Shown here piece after piece: positions 35,484-48,267 of a DNA stretch of 64,000 bases (position 1 is its first letter; every line of letters starts with the position of its first letter). Both the position numbers and the translations under genes were made by a program. The stretch comes from Trichoplax adhaerens. Its lineage: Eukaryota > Placozoa > Uniplacotomia > Trichoplacea > Trichoplacidae. The stretch lies in contig NW_002060978.1 of NCBI RefSeq assembly GCF_000150275.1, positions 327,611-391,610 on the forward strand, written 5' to 3'. The notes below the pieces were generated by a model. That model saw only the letters and a program-made list of their open reading frames with translations, made no database searches and was not told the DNA's origin.

Positions 35484-38240
35484 ATTGCGTATACTTTATA
35501 CTTTATATCGGACAAGAATGATCCGCAAGCATCTAGTTTGAAATAGAATATAAATCAAAAGAGCTTTGATATTTAGTAGGAAGTAGTAAGTTAGTAATTA
35601 TCCTATTTACGGTTTCCGATAGCAGTCATTATTTCTCTTCATGTTAAAAATAATTCATCAATTACAAGTGCCATATTTTTAAATATTATTGCAGTAAAAG
35701 TAGGAGAAAGTTACAGGGAACTATTAATTACAGTTCATTACAATGTCTGCTATCTTTAGGATAAAAGATAGCGCTTGTATTTTCTCTTTGATTGCCATGT
35801 TTTGATGTAGCATCGATTCCAACATCAACAGATAAACGATATTTTCATAAAGATAGACAGTAAATAAATATTTTAATAGCCTGAGATCTAATAAACAAAT
35901 TAATTATTTGTAAAATGGCATAACAACATTAATCGATTGCGAGAAGTATATGTCAAATATCTGTATTTGGTTACTTTTCTATCTCTCCACTATCGCCAAT
36001 TTTACGGTTAATAATTAATTAAATAAAATAGTGTATACTTACTAAAAAGCGGGGATTGAATTAAAATGGCATTGAACACTTTAATTAAATTTTTTTTTTA
36101 AATCTGCTGAACTATTAAAAAAGTAGTGCTTTTTCTTGAAATAAACCATTTGATCTGCTTCTTCTTAAACTTAAATTGAATAGTCTCTATGTAGCTATTA
36201 CGTAATTCATCAATACGAAATCTTTTTCTAGGTGCATCGACCATGCTTTACATGTTTGTTTGAATAACTGGTTACATTTATGAAAATATTCAATCTATCA
36301 ATATTAACCTGGCTGCTCATCAAATTAATTGCCTGTATCAAAAGCAGATGAATTTATAGTCCTCTTATTTATGTAGAGTAGTAAAAGTTCCTGTGAAATT
36401 TGATATTAACAACTTAGAAGATATAATGTAAAAATTTAGTCACCAGTAGGCCACAAATATGCATTTAAAATATTAATTTAAGTTGAAAATGAGACATTAG
36501 TTAGGATAACGATAGAAATCTGCTGTTAGTTCTAACTTTTTTATTTATAATGAGCATTTTATAGGCCCCTAGTTAGTATTAATTGCGTTTGTAATTTGAT
36601 AAATGATTATTATATTATAATTTGTAATTTCGGACGATTTCAGAGTTGCATCTATTCAGGGAAATGTTTAATTTGGACCCCGGAGATAGATGTAAATCAA
36701 AGCATTGTCACTTCATTAAAATAGCTCTTAATTAAGATATGTTGATTATGTATCTTTAAAGGTCTATAAATATCGTACATATTCGTAATTACTCTTTGTC
36801 AATTGCAATATCCTCACTGCTATCACATTTGGTTCATAGTCTATTGATCTTACGGTCTTAAACCGACTTAGATTCCTGTATTAGTAAAGCGGTATTATTG
36901 TAATAATACATTTGGGCACAGTCTATCAGCTGTTAGTCTCGGCTGGCAATACTTGGAATAAGATTGAATACTTTACATCACCGTACCATCGTCAGCCATG
37001 GCCTTTTAGCGTATCTTATTCCATGCAAACCGTCTCACTGTTATGGAACAAATTTTTAATCTAAGATGGATAATAGGGATACAAACTGTACTTTAAATTG
37101 ATTATTTGTTAACTAGAGATTTACTTACGTAGTTTTATCGACATAGTCAGCCATGAAATTGAATTTCTATTGCTACTAAACAAAATTTAACTGGGTTAGT
37201 TATTAACAAATTTTTATGGAATGCTACTCCAATTTCAAATGTAACATTCATTGGAAAGTTTCGAAGACCAGCTATTGAAATAAGAGCCCTTGCTTATGAG
37301 TTTCTAAATTGCTAACAAGATCAAATGTCTGAGTAACAATAGACTAATAATTTTCTATTGCTTTTAAACTACTACGCGTCCATTTTCCTGGAAGAATTAA
37401 CTATATTAGTATTGTTAAAAAGATAGTAATTTGTACCTTTTAATAAAACACAGGTATAAAAATATATTATTCGCTCAGAAAAATACTGAACTCATAGATT
37501 GAAAAAATGTTGATACGATTATATCAAGTCGCTTATAAGTTAAGTTATTAAGTGTGCATTTCTTGTCACAGTATCACTATTATAGTAAGTTTAATCCTGT
37601 ATCATCTTCCTGAAAATATTCACATTCAATTGTAATATACCGGTTTTAATATAACATTAATTTCCATTGATGACATTTTGATAATGCTTTTGAGATATGT
37701 TAATTTTAGTTTTATTATTAAAATTTTCAACTTAAACTTGTGATTTTCATAATAAGTAAGTTATTAGTGTATCCTTAGCACATTGTGTTAAGTAGTTCCT
37801 TTGTTACCGTAGACTAGACCATTTCGTAGTAGGCGTAGAACTGATGTAACGCCTTATTATAATATGTTATCTTTAAAGAAAAGGTAGAATGTTCGGAAAT
37901 ATAAAATAAAGTATTCGGAACCGTGATCAAATTTGTAAATAAAATACTACCGGTTAAAAGATAATAGTATTAATTTAATTAATTAATAGATTCTCTGATA
38001 TCCTGATGGAGGGAATTGACTCTAAGATCCACACTGCTTCTTTCTAAAGAAAATTTATTAAAAGCCCCCATAATGATCACATCGCGTTAATTAACTTTGT
38101 AAATAGAATGGTAATTAAATTAACCAATTATGGTAACTTTATCCTATAGAAAAATTTAAAATCCATAGGCACAAAACAAGATGTTGAAAAGATTGGTAGC
38201 TGTCATACTAATTTTTAAAGAAATTCCTGTTCTTGATAAT
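35484..38240. other. Intergenic stretch
   Basis: No gene recognised. 36911-37032 matches 50218-50340 at roughly 70% by eye. The rest is AT-rich. Confidence 0.45.
36911..37032. repeat. Dispersed ~120-bp repeat, copy X
   Basis: Aligns with 50218-50340 through TTTGGG-AC-GTCTAT-A-CTGT-AG, TACTTGG-A-AAGA, CTTTAC, CGT-CCATC-TCA and TTAT/TTTTATGCA-ACC, with small gaps. It is GC-richer than its surroundings and stays open for about 50 codons on the + strand, so it could be a decayed coding fragment or an unrecognised repeat. Confidence 0.45.
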
Positions 38241-38791
38241 TGTAATGTAACTAGTATTGTGATTGTAGACTGTTAGCCTTGTTTAGTATAATGTACGGTA
38301 GATACTTATCCTAAGAGATATTTGCCAGTCATAACTATAGACTGTAGTGGTATAGACTCTATGCTAGAGTACACATGACTATATACAGTAAGGTGTTGAG
38401 TTACTAATAAGGTTATAGGTAAAAATAGAACTGTAAATCATATATTAGGATATGGTTAATTCATTGCACCTTGGCTGGTTTGAATAATGTCTACTTAAAT
38501 ACTGTAGTCGTATTCATATCAGATTAATGATAGTCCGCAGTAGAATAGTGTTACTAAGAATAATTTAACTATGTGTAAAATAAGGTAAAAGGTTGTCATG
38601 CGGATTGTAGCTGGGAATGCTACGAAAAGTATAAAAGCATGCAACTTTAGATTATTCAGTTAGTTCGTTGTAGAAGTCTTTAGTAGTAGTATTCGGCTAG
38701 AGTAGAACTGTGTGTAGTAAATCTTTGCATAAAATTCAATAAAGCCTTTATTTTTCTAAAATTTGGAATTTCATGATCGATATATATCACA
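38241..38791 (+). repeat. Family F solo-LTR-like element, young copy 2, complete
   Basis: 551 bp, TGTAATGTAACTAG to ATATATCACA, flanked by ATAAT on both sides (5-bp target duplication), which fixes the family boundaries. TATAAAA at 38630-38636 and AATAAA at 38738-38743 give an LTR-like promoter and poly(A) layout. Near identity with 32884-33435 indicates recent activity. Confidence 0.88.
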
Positions 38792-41700
38792 ATAATAAAT
38801 AATAATTAATTAAATTAAGGTATTACTAATATTAGATCTTGATATTGAATTCAATATAAAATGTTTATTATCTCAGCTACATTATACGATTATTTTTTTA
38901 AAATTTACTTATTTATTCTATAATAATTTATAATAAATTCATGATATCTACAACGTGATTTCTATGTTATACTTGTAAGTAAAAGAGGAGCACCTTGAAT
39001 TTTTCATTATTTTTGTATCGATAATAATATACAGCATATTTATTACCATATAATGAAACAATGAATGAAAAGTTTATTCTATATATATATATGTGTATAT
39101 GACTACCTTTACATTTTAGCTACTTTAAAGATCAGTCAATTCTAGATTTCAGGACTTCAGTACCCGAATTTCATTGTTCATCGCTCGCTATAGCATCTTT
39201 TATCAGGTACAGCTATATGTGCATACAAGAATCTGATATTTACTCAGCAAAAAGCATATTAAAAGTATTATACTTACGGCAAATATGTCTTCACCAATTA
39301 AATTGGTTCGTCAAATAAATGAGTTTATCATATGTTATTAATAAAATAAGCATTAGATAAATAGTTATGCTTGAAATATCTCTTGTTTGATGTTTTTCAT
39401 GTGTGCCTTTAATCATAGACTGCATATTGATTTGAATATAAATGGTTTTTAAAGAAGTATTTATTAATTAAGTTACAACTCTATGATTAAAGTGGACGGT
39501 GCTAACTGATGCATTCTCATTGCAAGTGCAGTCTTGGTATATTTTTAGTCGTTTATGAAGAGTTAGCGAAACGTTACAATCAATAAAGCATGTTACTAAA
39601 TAAATTAGAAATAGAAAAAGATAAAACGTTATTACATCTGCAAAATGGCCGCATATTTGATTAACATCAATACAAATAGATATTTAATAAAGAAAATTGT
39701 AATTCAGACTTTATTGTATGACTACACTTAAAATGCTGAAACATTTAAAAAGCTGACAGGAATGTATTCTCTGTGTATGTCATAAACAAACGTTGTAACA
39801 AGAATTGAGCTACTGATAATATAAATACCGAATTAAAATCACAGCCAAGACAAGACTGGTATGTTTTATCAATCTTTTGTTATATGAAAAGACTCTAGTT
39901 ACAAAAGAAATATTGCCTACCAGAACAAGCTTTTGTATTTATTTCTTTTTCCAACTCAGAGTTTATAATACTAGTAAACAAATACAAACGTTTCTCTATT
40001 TTATCCAATATTTTCTAATTCTCTTGTCTAAAACAATGCTTCGTTGTCGTAGCATTGCGTACGTTTTTAAAACTACGCTATCCAAACATGATAATGATAG
40101 CTTCATTAACTTTTGCAACAATAAGTTACTTAATCAACTTCATATACGATTTCTAAGTAGAATATTCTACGTTAGGACGAATATACTTCAGTACATATCG
40201 ATTAATAAATTATAGGATTTATGTTTGACGATATTGATAGTTCTATAAAAGTACAAGGCAATGGCATCTAGACCAGTTATCAGAATTTGGGTTTTAATTT
40301 AAAGTTTAGATTAAATAAGCTTGAAATATTAATACAATGCCTCACGTTATGAGAAAGAAAAGAATGACTCAATTGCATCTGTAGATTAGGTATTTTATTT
40401 CGGTTCTCTCTTTTGTATTAAAACATATTTTCTCACGTATTCTATGATTACGTCGACTTTTCATTACTAGTTCGAGCGTTATATGATTTAAGTATTGATA
40501 TATCAAAAAATCTGAAACCTGTAAATAGATGATAACGTTACTGAATAATTTAAGAAGAGATTAATCAAAAAATCAGATTAGACGTCTCAATTCTCCCGAT
40601 TTCATCTCTATATGCCGTTTACCTGTCTACAAATTAGATTCCTATTTTACTTTCTACCTCCTTTGTACTCTTTATTTATAACTAAATGAAAATATAAGAC
40701 TAACTTTATTCTTCGATGAATTCGAAAACCGAAGGAATTTCTAAACTGTCTGCACGTTACTTACTTCCGAATTTTCCGGTTATTGATAAACTTGAATTGT
40801 TGTGTAGCTCTTGATAGAATTATCGAATAAATATCGATGAATTAATTAGCAGACAAAGGCCTGAATTTTATTATATTACTTGGTAGAAATAGTATGTAAT
40901 GCAAGACTTCGACTATTATAAAAAATGACTTAGTTTTGCTTAAAATTGATAGGATAATCCTATCTATGCAACAACGACTAAATTGAATAAAAATTTTAGT
41001 TCACTAACTAATATAACGAATCAGTACTGCATTGTTTATCCAAAAATTATAATCTTTTTTTGAGTTTTTTAAACTAAGGCTAATGAAAAATGAACAGGGC
41101 ATAGAAGATTAGCATAGTAACTTATTTTAAATTTTAAGTTTTATAATAATTTGGCTCCTAATTAAGTGATTTTTTTTGATTAAATTACCATATATTGAAA
41201 TATCATGTTATTGGACAATTACAAATTAAAAATTAATTTTCTGTATACCATGTAATTTACGTAGTGGTGACCTTGTTCGAAAACTACTTAGGCCATTTTC
41301 TTTACTGGTGAGTACCATTACACGATAGTGGTAACATACTAATAAACATATGAGCTACTAAAAGCTTTGATGCACCAGTATTTACAATGTCGAATGACTG
41401 ATATACCGTAAATTTATCGATACATGGAAAGCTTATTGCTGTAAAATATATTTATCATTTCATATGGTAAGAAAATCTGGTTCATATAGAGGAAACTATT
41501 AGCATCTAACCCTCTAAGCCGCGGGGTACTTATAAAGTATTGAATATAATGTTGCTATGGCTAAATCAGCCGTGACTATTACTGGAACAATTTGCACCTT
41601 AGGGTGACGTCAGCTAATTTATTACTAAAAGGAAGCATTTCATCGAATATTTTCCCTTCTGAATCAGGTTTATATTTAAACTGAAGTAACTAAGGATTTC

Positions 41701-43332
41701 TCATTTTTAGTTAGTATTCAAAAAACTTTGCATTTAATTATATTTATTAGCCATCAGATAATGTTTTGATTACAATTATCTTCATCTGGCTGTACATTAT
41801 TGATCAAAACAATTAATAAACTAATTTGTTATAATATTTTTTAGCTGACTGATGGCTTGAAATTTAATTTAATTTGAAGTCTATTTAAATTAATCAATTG
41901 AATTAATTTTTATACAAATCAGTTTCATTTGATTTCTATTTTTCGATTCATGCTCGCAATTAATTTAGATTTTTATATGCAGTAGGCCAAATAGAGACTG
42001 AATTTTTTTGATTATCACTTAGGCATCTTAATATTTGGTAGAAATTTTAACGTCATCACTTTTTTGTATCATTCAATTTTAAGATCTACAAGCCTTCTTT
42101 ATTTTACGTTCAGCGATGAGTAATTCTAGTTGTCCAAAATTTAAGAATGAATGCCCAATAATTTTATAACAACTGCAAAATACTGATAATTAATGAACTA
42201 AACTATCAAGTGCAAGTGATGAAGAATAAATATCTGTATTTAATTTAATTTGGTCGAAGAGAACATGCGGCCTATAAAAATTATTAGTTTTGATTTTATT
42301 GGAATGTGACGTTTCAAAGTCAAGCGGTATGACAAATTGAGTTGACAATGACAATTGGCAGCTTCATTGGTGTCTATTCAAAATTTTATCCGTAGAAATA
42401 GTGCAATTTCATCTTAAATTTAGTTTATGTTCAGTTAGAATTCAGGAAATGTCGATTAATTTAGTTACCGTTTACAAGCTATCTTACTGAAACTTGTTTA
42501 TTTCCTTCATTTTTTATAAAGAATATTTAGTTGGATCTCATCTATTAAGAACTTGAATAAAAAAATTGGTAAGAGGATGCAAAATGATACTAATTAAAGC
42601 AATAAACTATTGACTAGAAATGATTTGATTTGTTAAATACTGCACCAAATTGTCATATGAATCTGTGCTAGCGTTTGCATCTGTTCGTTATCTCTTTGAC
42701 CTCATTAACACCTGACATTAATTATTTCGATTATAATGGTCTGTGAATCGAATATACAAAATGTTAATCTTGCTTGATATAATTAGTATAATAATTTAAA
42801 AATAATAAGTATTGCGTAGAGGCAAAAAATAAAATACTTGTTTTAACTAAATTTAAAACTACAAATTTGAAATAAACAGAGGTATAACAACAACTTTATG
42901 ACAATAAAACTGTATGAATAGATTTTCATTTTTGATGTGGTAATGATTAATTACTTTCAAAATAGAGCAATAAAATTAATTCGGGCCTTAGCTCCTTTCT
43001 TTGATCAATACCATAATTAACATATTCTTAGATAGCTAATGTACTTTCTTTATTTCTTAAATTAGGATTGATGCGATTTTAATAGCCGATATTTTGAAAG
43101 ATATTCGAAAGCTAGAAAATTCGATGCTGAATCAAGATTAAAGAGCCAGTTTATTAAGTTTTCGCTACAAAAGTTATTCAAGTGAAACTCATGTACATAT
43201 ATTTCTAAAATTTTTGCATCTCTTAAAACAGTTATTCACTAATTCAAGATCCAAAATTCTCTTCCAAAATCTGTAATTCATATCTGCTTGTTTTTGCATC
43301 CAAGTTTAATTATTGAAGTTTTTGTGTCGAAG
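38792..43332. other. Long intergenic stretch upstream of receptor 6
   Basis: No gene recognised. It contains a 16-bp palindrome (ATATTGAATTCAATAT, 38842-38857), a short TA run near 39079-39092 and low-complexity TTTAATT-rich DNA near 41865-41935. A 112-codon frame at 39877 begins with TTG, has no domain and is regarded as chance. Confidence 0.45.
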
Positions 43333-44361
43333 ATGATAAATTCTAAAATTACTGTGTTCGATATTGGAATATTTTATGCTGAAGCAAATACAACAATGAT
43401 TGTTGGTCTCCTTGCGATGGTTTTAAATCTTATTGTAGGCGTAGCATTTATTAAAGGCAAGCGACTGAATACTCCGGCTTCGTTATTTTTGGCTAACTTA
43501 ACAGTAACTGATTTAGTTTGTGCATTATCGTTAATTCTTGATTCTATAACGAATTATATACTCTTGAAGATGCCTATGAACACCCAATACGTTGATTCGC
43601 TTTGCAAATTTAGTAACTTCCTATGCGGTCTATCCTATATTACTTTAAGTGCAAGTCTGTCGGGCCTTAGTACTGAAAGATATAATGTAATCGTACGTAC
43701 TAAGAGTAAAGGCTTCCAAATTAGAACTGCAAAGATCATGGTTGGTTTAATTTGGATTTATGGAGCAGTTGTTGCTACTCCTCTTGTATTTGTTTTTGGA
43801 ATCAATGTTATTATCGAAGATAAAGTTACAAATTACTCTAGATGCGTTTTATTACCAGAAAATTCTACGTTTAATACCATTTATTATTCAGCTGGTTTTA
43901 TAGGGTTGTTTTTATTGCCATTTATGTCCATGCTTTATGCATATTACAAAATTGCTATGAGAATATATAGTAATAAGCGTCCTGGTGAATCTGCTATTCG
44001 TGTTATGACTACTCGTGAAAAAAGCAAGCGCCGCCAAATTATCATTTTATTCTTTATGAGTATGGCTTTTATGCTGTCATCTCTCCCTTACTTTGTATTA
44101 TTACTAATCGTTCCAATATATAGCCTAGATGGCATTAATATATATCATGAAAGTCGAATTTTTTGGATTATGTACGTAACTGCTAAATTACTCTATACAT
44201 GCTCTTGTTTGTATGATCCTATATTGTATAATTTTATTAGACTAAATTTCCGAAAGTCGTTTAAGGACACTTTCAATCCTTGCAGTCCAAAACCTAAGGC
44301 TCAAATTCATCCAACTGGCTCATCAAAAGTGGGTACAACGGAAATTGTTGGCTTTAAGTGA
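43333..44361 (+). CDS. Class A GPCR with ERY and DPxxY motifs, receptor 6
   Basis: The open frame runs from 43288, but its first codon there is TTG; the first ATG is at 43333, giving 342 residues. Numbered from that ATG: TM1 about 20-43, Asp60 in TM2 (NLTVTD), Cys91 and Cys171 for the disulfide, ERY 115-117, Trp141 in TM4, Leu-Pro 251-252 in TM6 and DPILY 295-299 in TM7. The Asp form of the NPxxY motif is common in vertebrate peptide and chemoattractant receptors. Intracellular loop 3 contains a K-R-P-G-E motif and a basic K-S-K-R-R-Q entry to TM6, similar to the receptors at 59097 and 61911, so it may be their distant relative. It lacks CNADE. The N tail is very short (about 20 residues) and carries Asn-Thr-Thr near TM1. 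Confidence 0.9.
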   Translation: MINSKITVFDIGIFYAEANTTMIVGLLAMVLNLIVGVAFIKGKRLNTPASLFLANLTVTDLVCALSLILDSITNYILLKMPMNTQYVDSLCKFSNFLCGLSYITLSASLSGLSTERYNVIVRTKSKGFQIRTAKIMVGLIWIYGAVVATPLVFVFGINVIIEDKVTNYSRCVLLPENSTFNTIYYSAGFIGLFLLPFMSMLYAYYKIAMRIYSNKRPGESAIRVMTTREKSKRRQIIILFFMSMAFMLSSLPYFVLLLIVPIYSLDGINIYHESRIFWIMYVTAKLLYTCSCLYDPILYNFIRLNFRKSFKDTFNPCSPKPKAQIHPTGSSKVGTTEIVGFK

Positions 44362-44379
44362 TAATCATGATCAAAAATT

Positions 44380-44385
44380 ATTAAA
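44380..44385 (+). terminator. Possible ATTAAA poly(A) signal after receptor 6
   Basis: The common variant ATTAAA begins 19 bases after the stop codon. In such AT-rich DNA the hexamer is expected often by chance, so support is weak. Confidence 0.25.
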
Positions 44386-45947
44386 TATATCTAGGAATTT
44401 GACTATCGCGTGGCTATGGGTAATGCTTGCATTATATTTTATTTAAAGCCTAATTTTAATATTCGTAGAAATAGGCCTTTAGAAAATATTTTATGGTTCA
44501 GTATATCCTTGGCGTCTTAGTAATATTATCTGAATCACGAAATATCTGCTATGACATAACGCTACCCTTAATTTGTATTTATACAGCAATAAAATTAGCT
44601 TTAAAACACAAATGGGATAAAAAATTAAAATTCTGTAATAAATATCATAATATTGCGGAAGGAATTTACTGTATACTAGACCTACCTCCTAGATCGATTG
44701 TTATCTAGTGCGATTAAAAATTTCATGTTATGGAATGCAAATGCCTGCAATAGCCATTTTTACAGCTCTTAAAATTTGCTTTCATTATTCATGATAAAGT
44801 ATAATAAGTATAAGCATTGTTAAAATGCTACTCAGGAAGGAAATAGTTAGCCAATTTACGCCTCGTATGTGTTTTTTAATTCATGTCAAAACCTTTAATG
44901 TCTACATTTACCCAGAAAAATTTCATGAATTTAGAACGATATTGTTGTTACAAGGTACCTGTGTTATAATTTGCTAGTCAGCATTGCTTATGGAAGTAAA
45001 ATAGATAAGAATTAGAAGTAGTTCGAATGGAACTGTGGCATTTTGTTCCTAATATATGCAGTAAATAATGTAATTGTAGTATTTCCTGATAATATATATG
45101 AAGTAAATCTGTATTTTGATGTACGAGCATATCAGCAAAAGCCAAAGGTAACATTTCTGTTACCATTTAGCTTCTACTTACGCATATTTAAAAGTCCATC
45201 TATTATATCACATGAGTTCGTAATTTATTAATTAATTACTTAAATTTCTAAATAAGGTATACTCGTATTACATATGTGTGTACGCTGTAAAATTTCGATC
45301 TTTATGCAGGTATCTATTTATGCTATTGAATGGCTGAGAATGACTAATAAGAAATGAATATTATCAATGTTGCTTTATGGTAATTGCCTTATTTACTTAA
45401 TTTGGAAGTTAATTTATTTCAGATTATCCTTTTATGGTATGATAATTTAGATTACAATTAAATTTCAAATATCATATTGTCAGTGTAATCGTAAAACCCA
45501 CAAAAATGACTAATTACTATTTTTAATTACTCTAGATTCCTTAATCATATTTCTATAAACTGCTTCGTACCATGTTCATGGTTCGTAATCGATTCTCGCT
45601 ACAACATGCTACAACAAGTCTTACTTAACTGTATCAATAATTTTATTTTAATTGATATATCGCTCTACTGTAATTAGTCTCTAAGTAATGTATGCATTTA
45701 ATTAATTAAAATTTCAGGTTTAGATTCACAAATAAATTATAGTAGTAATAACCTTTGATTCTTAAATTTCTGGCTGATTTTATCGTTATTACAGGATCAG
45801 TGGACAGTTTCCATTCGTTTTAATAGTAAGAATAAGATGATCAGAAATTCATCGTAATATTAATTTTTAAATTTCCTAACAGTTCTAAATAATTGTCTGT
45901 CTCATATTCAAATTATGTACCTTATTTTCTAGCGAGATTAAAATGTA

Positions 45948-45969
45948 TCAATAAATCTTGATTTATTGA
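45948..45969. repeat. Perfect 10-bp inverted repeat
   Basis: TCAATAAATC, two T, then GATTTATTGA. It contains an AATAAA on each strand, so it could serve as a bidirectional poly(A) signal, but no gene is close on either side. Confidence 0.6.
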
Positions 45970-46312
45970 CGTAATTGCAGCTCTAAAACTAATTCAGCTA
46001 GCAATGAAATTTTCAATGCATATAGACTGTTAACTTTGTTGGAAATATAGATCAGACAATGAACTGCAATTCTTGCTCGAAGACTTATTGGTTACATATA
46101 ACCGTTATGGCATTGTAGCGCCTCGGCAGTAGATTTCTTCAGTGATTATTAGTAAAATAATTCTATAGATAGAAGTATTTGATACTGGTGAATAATATTG
46201 GAATTTGTATAGATATTTTACAGTCTTATGTATCGAGAAGAATTATCCGGTTTATCCTAGCCGATGGTCATTTCCAGCTTCGAATGATCTTCTGATAAAG
46301 AACTTACCATAT

Positions 46313-46754
46313 TGTCACAAACCAGCTTCGTGACAAAAATAACGTAAAACAAATCTCTAAATTACTATAGTCTCCGGGATTCAGTATCCCTTTACTATCT
46401 CACAAGAATTTAGACGCCTTTGCTTCTACTTTAAACTCAACTAGACAATTGAGAACTACTTTATTCAACTATCTGACGGGCTTATATACCCTTCTACAGC
46501 AGCTAACATTCATGACTAATCTTATAAAAATACTTAGGTGAGAATATCTACTAAATAATTTTTCATATTCGGACTACAACATGTCCATTCACAGAATCAT
46601 TTCAGTACACATTACAGCACAGCATTAAATTTACTGTAACACATTTATAATTAGAGTAATTCCTATTGTAAGTAACTAGTTGAAATATATTATCACTATA
46701 ATATATTCACAAAATTTAGATAGCTATTTCTTCACGGTAGTTCGTACCGTGACA
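46313..46754 (-). repeat. Family A solo-LTR-like element, minus orientation, complete
   Basis: 442 bp, with CATAT on both sides as a 5-bp target duplication. The ends are TGTCACAAACC and CGTACCGTGACA. On the minus strand the TATATAAG box (complement at 46481-46488) precedes AATAAA (complement at 46460-46465). Very similar to 28748-29190. Confidence 0.87.
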
Positions 46755-47078
46755 CATATATAGAATGTAGTTTTATTTTGCATGGTTTTGTATGGAATTA
46801 CGAAAGCTTAAAAATTGGCTAGTGTTACGAAAAACATCTTGATACCAGATCTTCGAATCAAAATATCATCTGAGACAGTTCAATGTGTATAATTATTAAG
46901 ATTTTACTTACATGTTTTAGCTTAGGTAATACAATTCTAAGTCTGTAACATATCTAGCGATAAATTCCATCCTTTATTTGGCCTTCGATGATTATAATAA
47001 ATAATTATAATCAACGAAATAAAAAATTTCTATCACTATAAAGAATTACAGTTTGCAGTTGTTATAATAATACGTTAC
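46755..47078. other. Spacer between family A and family D copies
   Basis: Unique AT-rich spacer with a small perfect inverted repeat GATTATAA/TTATAATC at 46990-47012. Nothing else seen. Confidence 0.4.
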
Positions 47079-47616
47079 TGTGACAATGTTATATGCTGAA
47101 TAAGCGTAGAAATATCTATGTTAGGATAATTCTGTTAGCCTATCCTTATTTATTTAACTTCTAAAATCATCTACTTATAGGTGAAATCATTGTGATTATA
47201 ACTTACTTGCGGTAGATTGTAAATTATCGTGGAAATGTTCCGTGATAGGGCATATCGTAATCTGACTATTCCGTATTAGTCATTAGACGTCTACGTTCAT
47301 AAATGCTGTTATCTGCATTAAGGGAGCAGTAGCTAAAATTAATACCTAATTCAGTGAATGCTTCCTAAGTAAATCGTACTAACTATGACTAATGAACTAT
47401 TGAGAAAGAGCATATAAATGAAGTATATCGTGTAATAAAGTGGATTCTTAAACAAAGCGTTTAACGTAAAATACGAGGCGTCTAAGTCTTCGTGTAGTCA
47501 GCTAGTAGAGCAAAAGTGTTTGTGATAGTGCAGATATCGTTCCTTGATACGTTGTTAAAGGAATTGACTTATTGATCGTACATTACATTATCTTGTTGCA
47601 AAGCTGTTTTGTGGCA
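47079..47616 (+). repeat. Family D solo-LTR-like element, sense orientation
   Basis: 538 bp from TGTGACAATG to GCTGTTTTGTGGCA; the flanks GTTAC and CTTAC differ by one base. TATAAA at 47413-47418 followed by AATAAA at 47434-47439 gives the sense strand of the family. It is shorter than the copy at 34853 through internal deletions. Confidence 0.82.
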
Positions 47617-48267
47617 CTTACCTATAAAATAGCTAAATCTTAAGAAAGTATTTAATATGGTTAAAAATATAATAGTAGTGGTAGATTAGATACGTAATGT
47701 TTTAACTCGAATATTACTTATGATAGGCTAATGTATACTTGGTATTGATTGTTATTGTATGTATAGATTGTAGTAAGATAATTAAAATTCTTCCTCACAG
47801 TAATGAAACTAGACAGTGATCATTACTAGATCAAGATTATGTGTCAGAAATAACGTAAAAAATATTCATTTATAGATAAAGCATGATAGGGCTATTTCAG
47901 TTCGAGATGCTTTTCACAGCTAGGTATAATAATTAGTTGGACTAAAGTTGTTTTACTGCAAGATAGTTAATTCGTAAATTGGAATAATGTAAGTGAGGTA
48001 AGGTTGCAATGGTGTCTGTATTAGTAAAAGCTTTGTCTATAAATTACTTTGTTGCGTATTTTACGTTTAATGAATGATCACTTAGGTCAGTAGTTTTATT
48101 TATAGCTTTATTATATTTACCATTATTGCAAACTCAATTTTAGACAGTTGCTTTCTTGATCATGATTTATTTAAAGAATATCTTAACCTAAATTCAAACA
48201 AATTTGACGTATAGGATTAGAGATATACGAGTATTTCGATTTATAGCTATAGAATATCTTACAATGA
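47617..48267. other. Spacer with dispersed repeat G copy 2
   Basis: 47741-47868 resembles 28601-28720. No gene seen. Confidence 0.4.
47741..47868. repeat. Dispersed repeat G, copy 2
   Basis: Matches 28601-28720 through GGTATTGATTGTTATTGTATG, GTAGTAAGATAATTAAA and CAGAAATAACGTAAAAAA blocks. In both places a family A element lies downstream on the same strand. Confidence 0.45.

Larger units (their letters stand above)
44362..46312. other. Intergenic stretch with a perfect palindrome
   Basis: No gene recognised. It holds the 10-bp-arm palindrome at 45948-45969. Short frames (44493-44708 and others) have no domain. Confidence 0.45.

Noticed and set aside
32884-38791. One intact LTR retrotransposon bounded by the two near-identical family F copies
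   Set aside because: The interval has no gag/pol frame, contains an independent family D insertion, and the right copy has its own 5-bp target duplication, so these are separate solo copies.
39877-40215. 112-codon + frame
   Set aside because: Starts with TTG, rich in Phe/Leu/Tyr/Ile as expected of AT-rich non-coding DNA, with no motif.
43288-43332. N-terminal extension of receptor 6 upstream of its first ATG
   Set aside because: The frame is open, but the first codon at 43288 is TTG and no ATG occurs before 43333; a non-ATG start is unlikely for this gene. The same reasoning moves the starts of receptor 7 (to 51877) and receptor 8 (to 59097).
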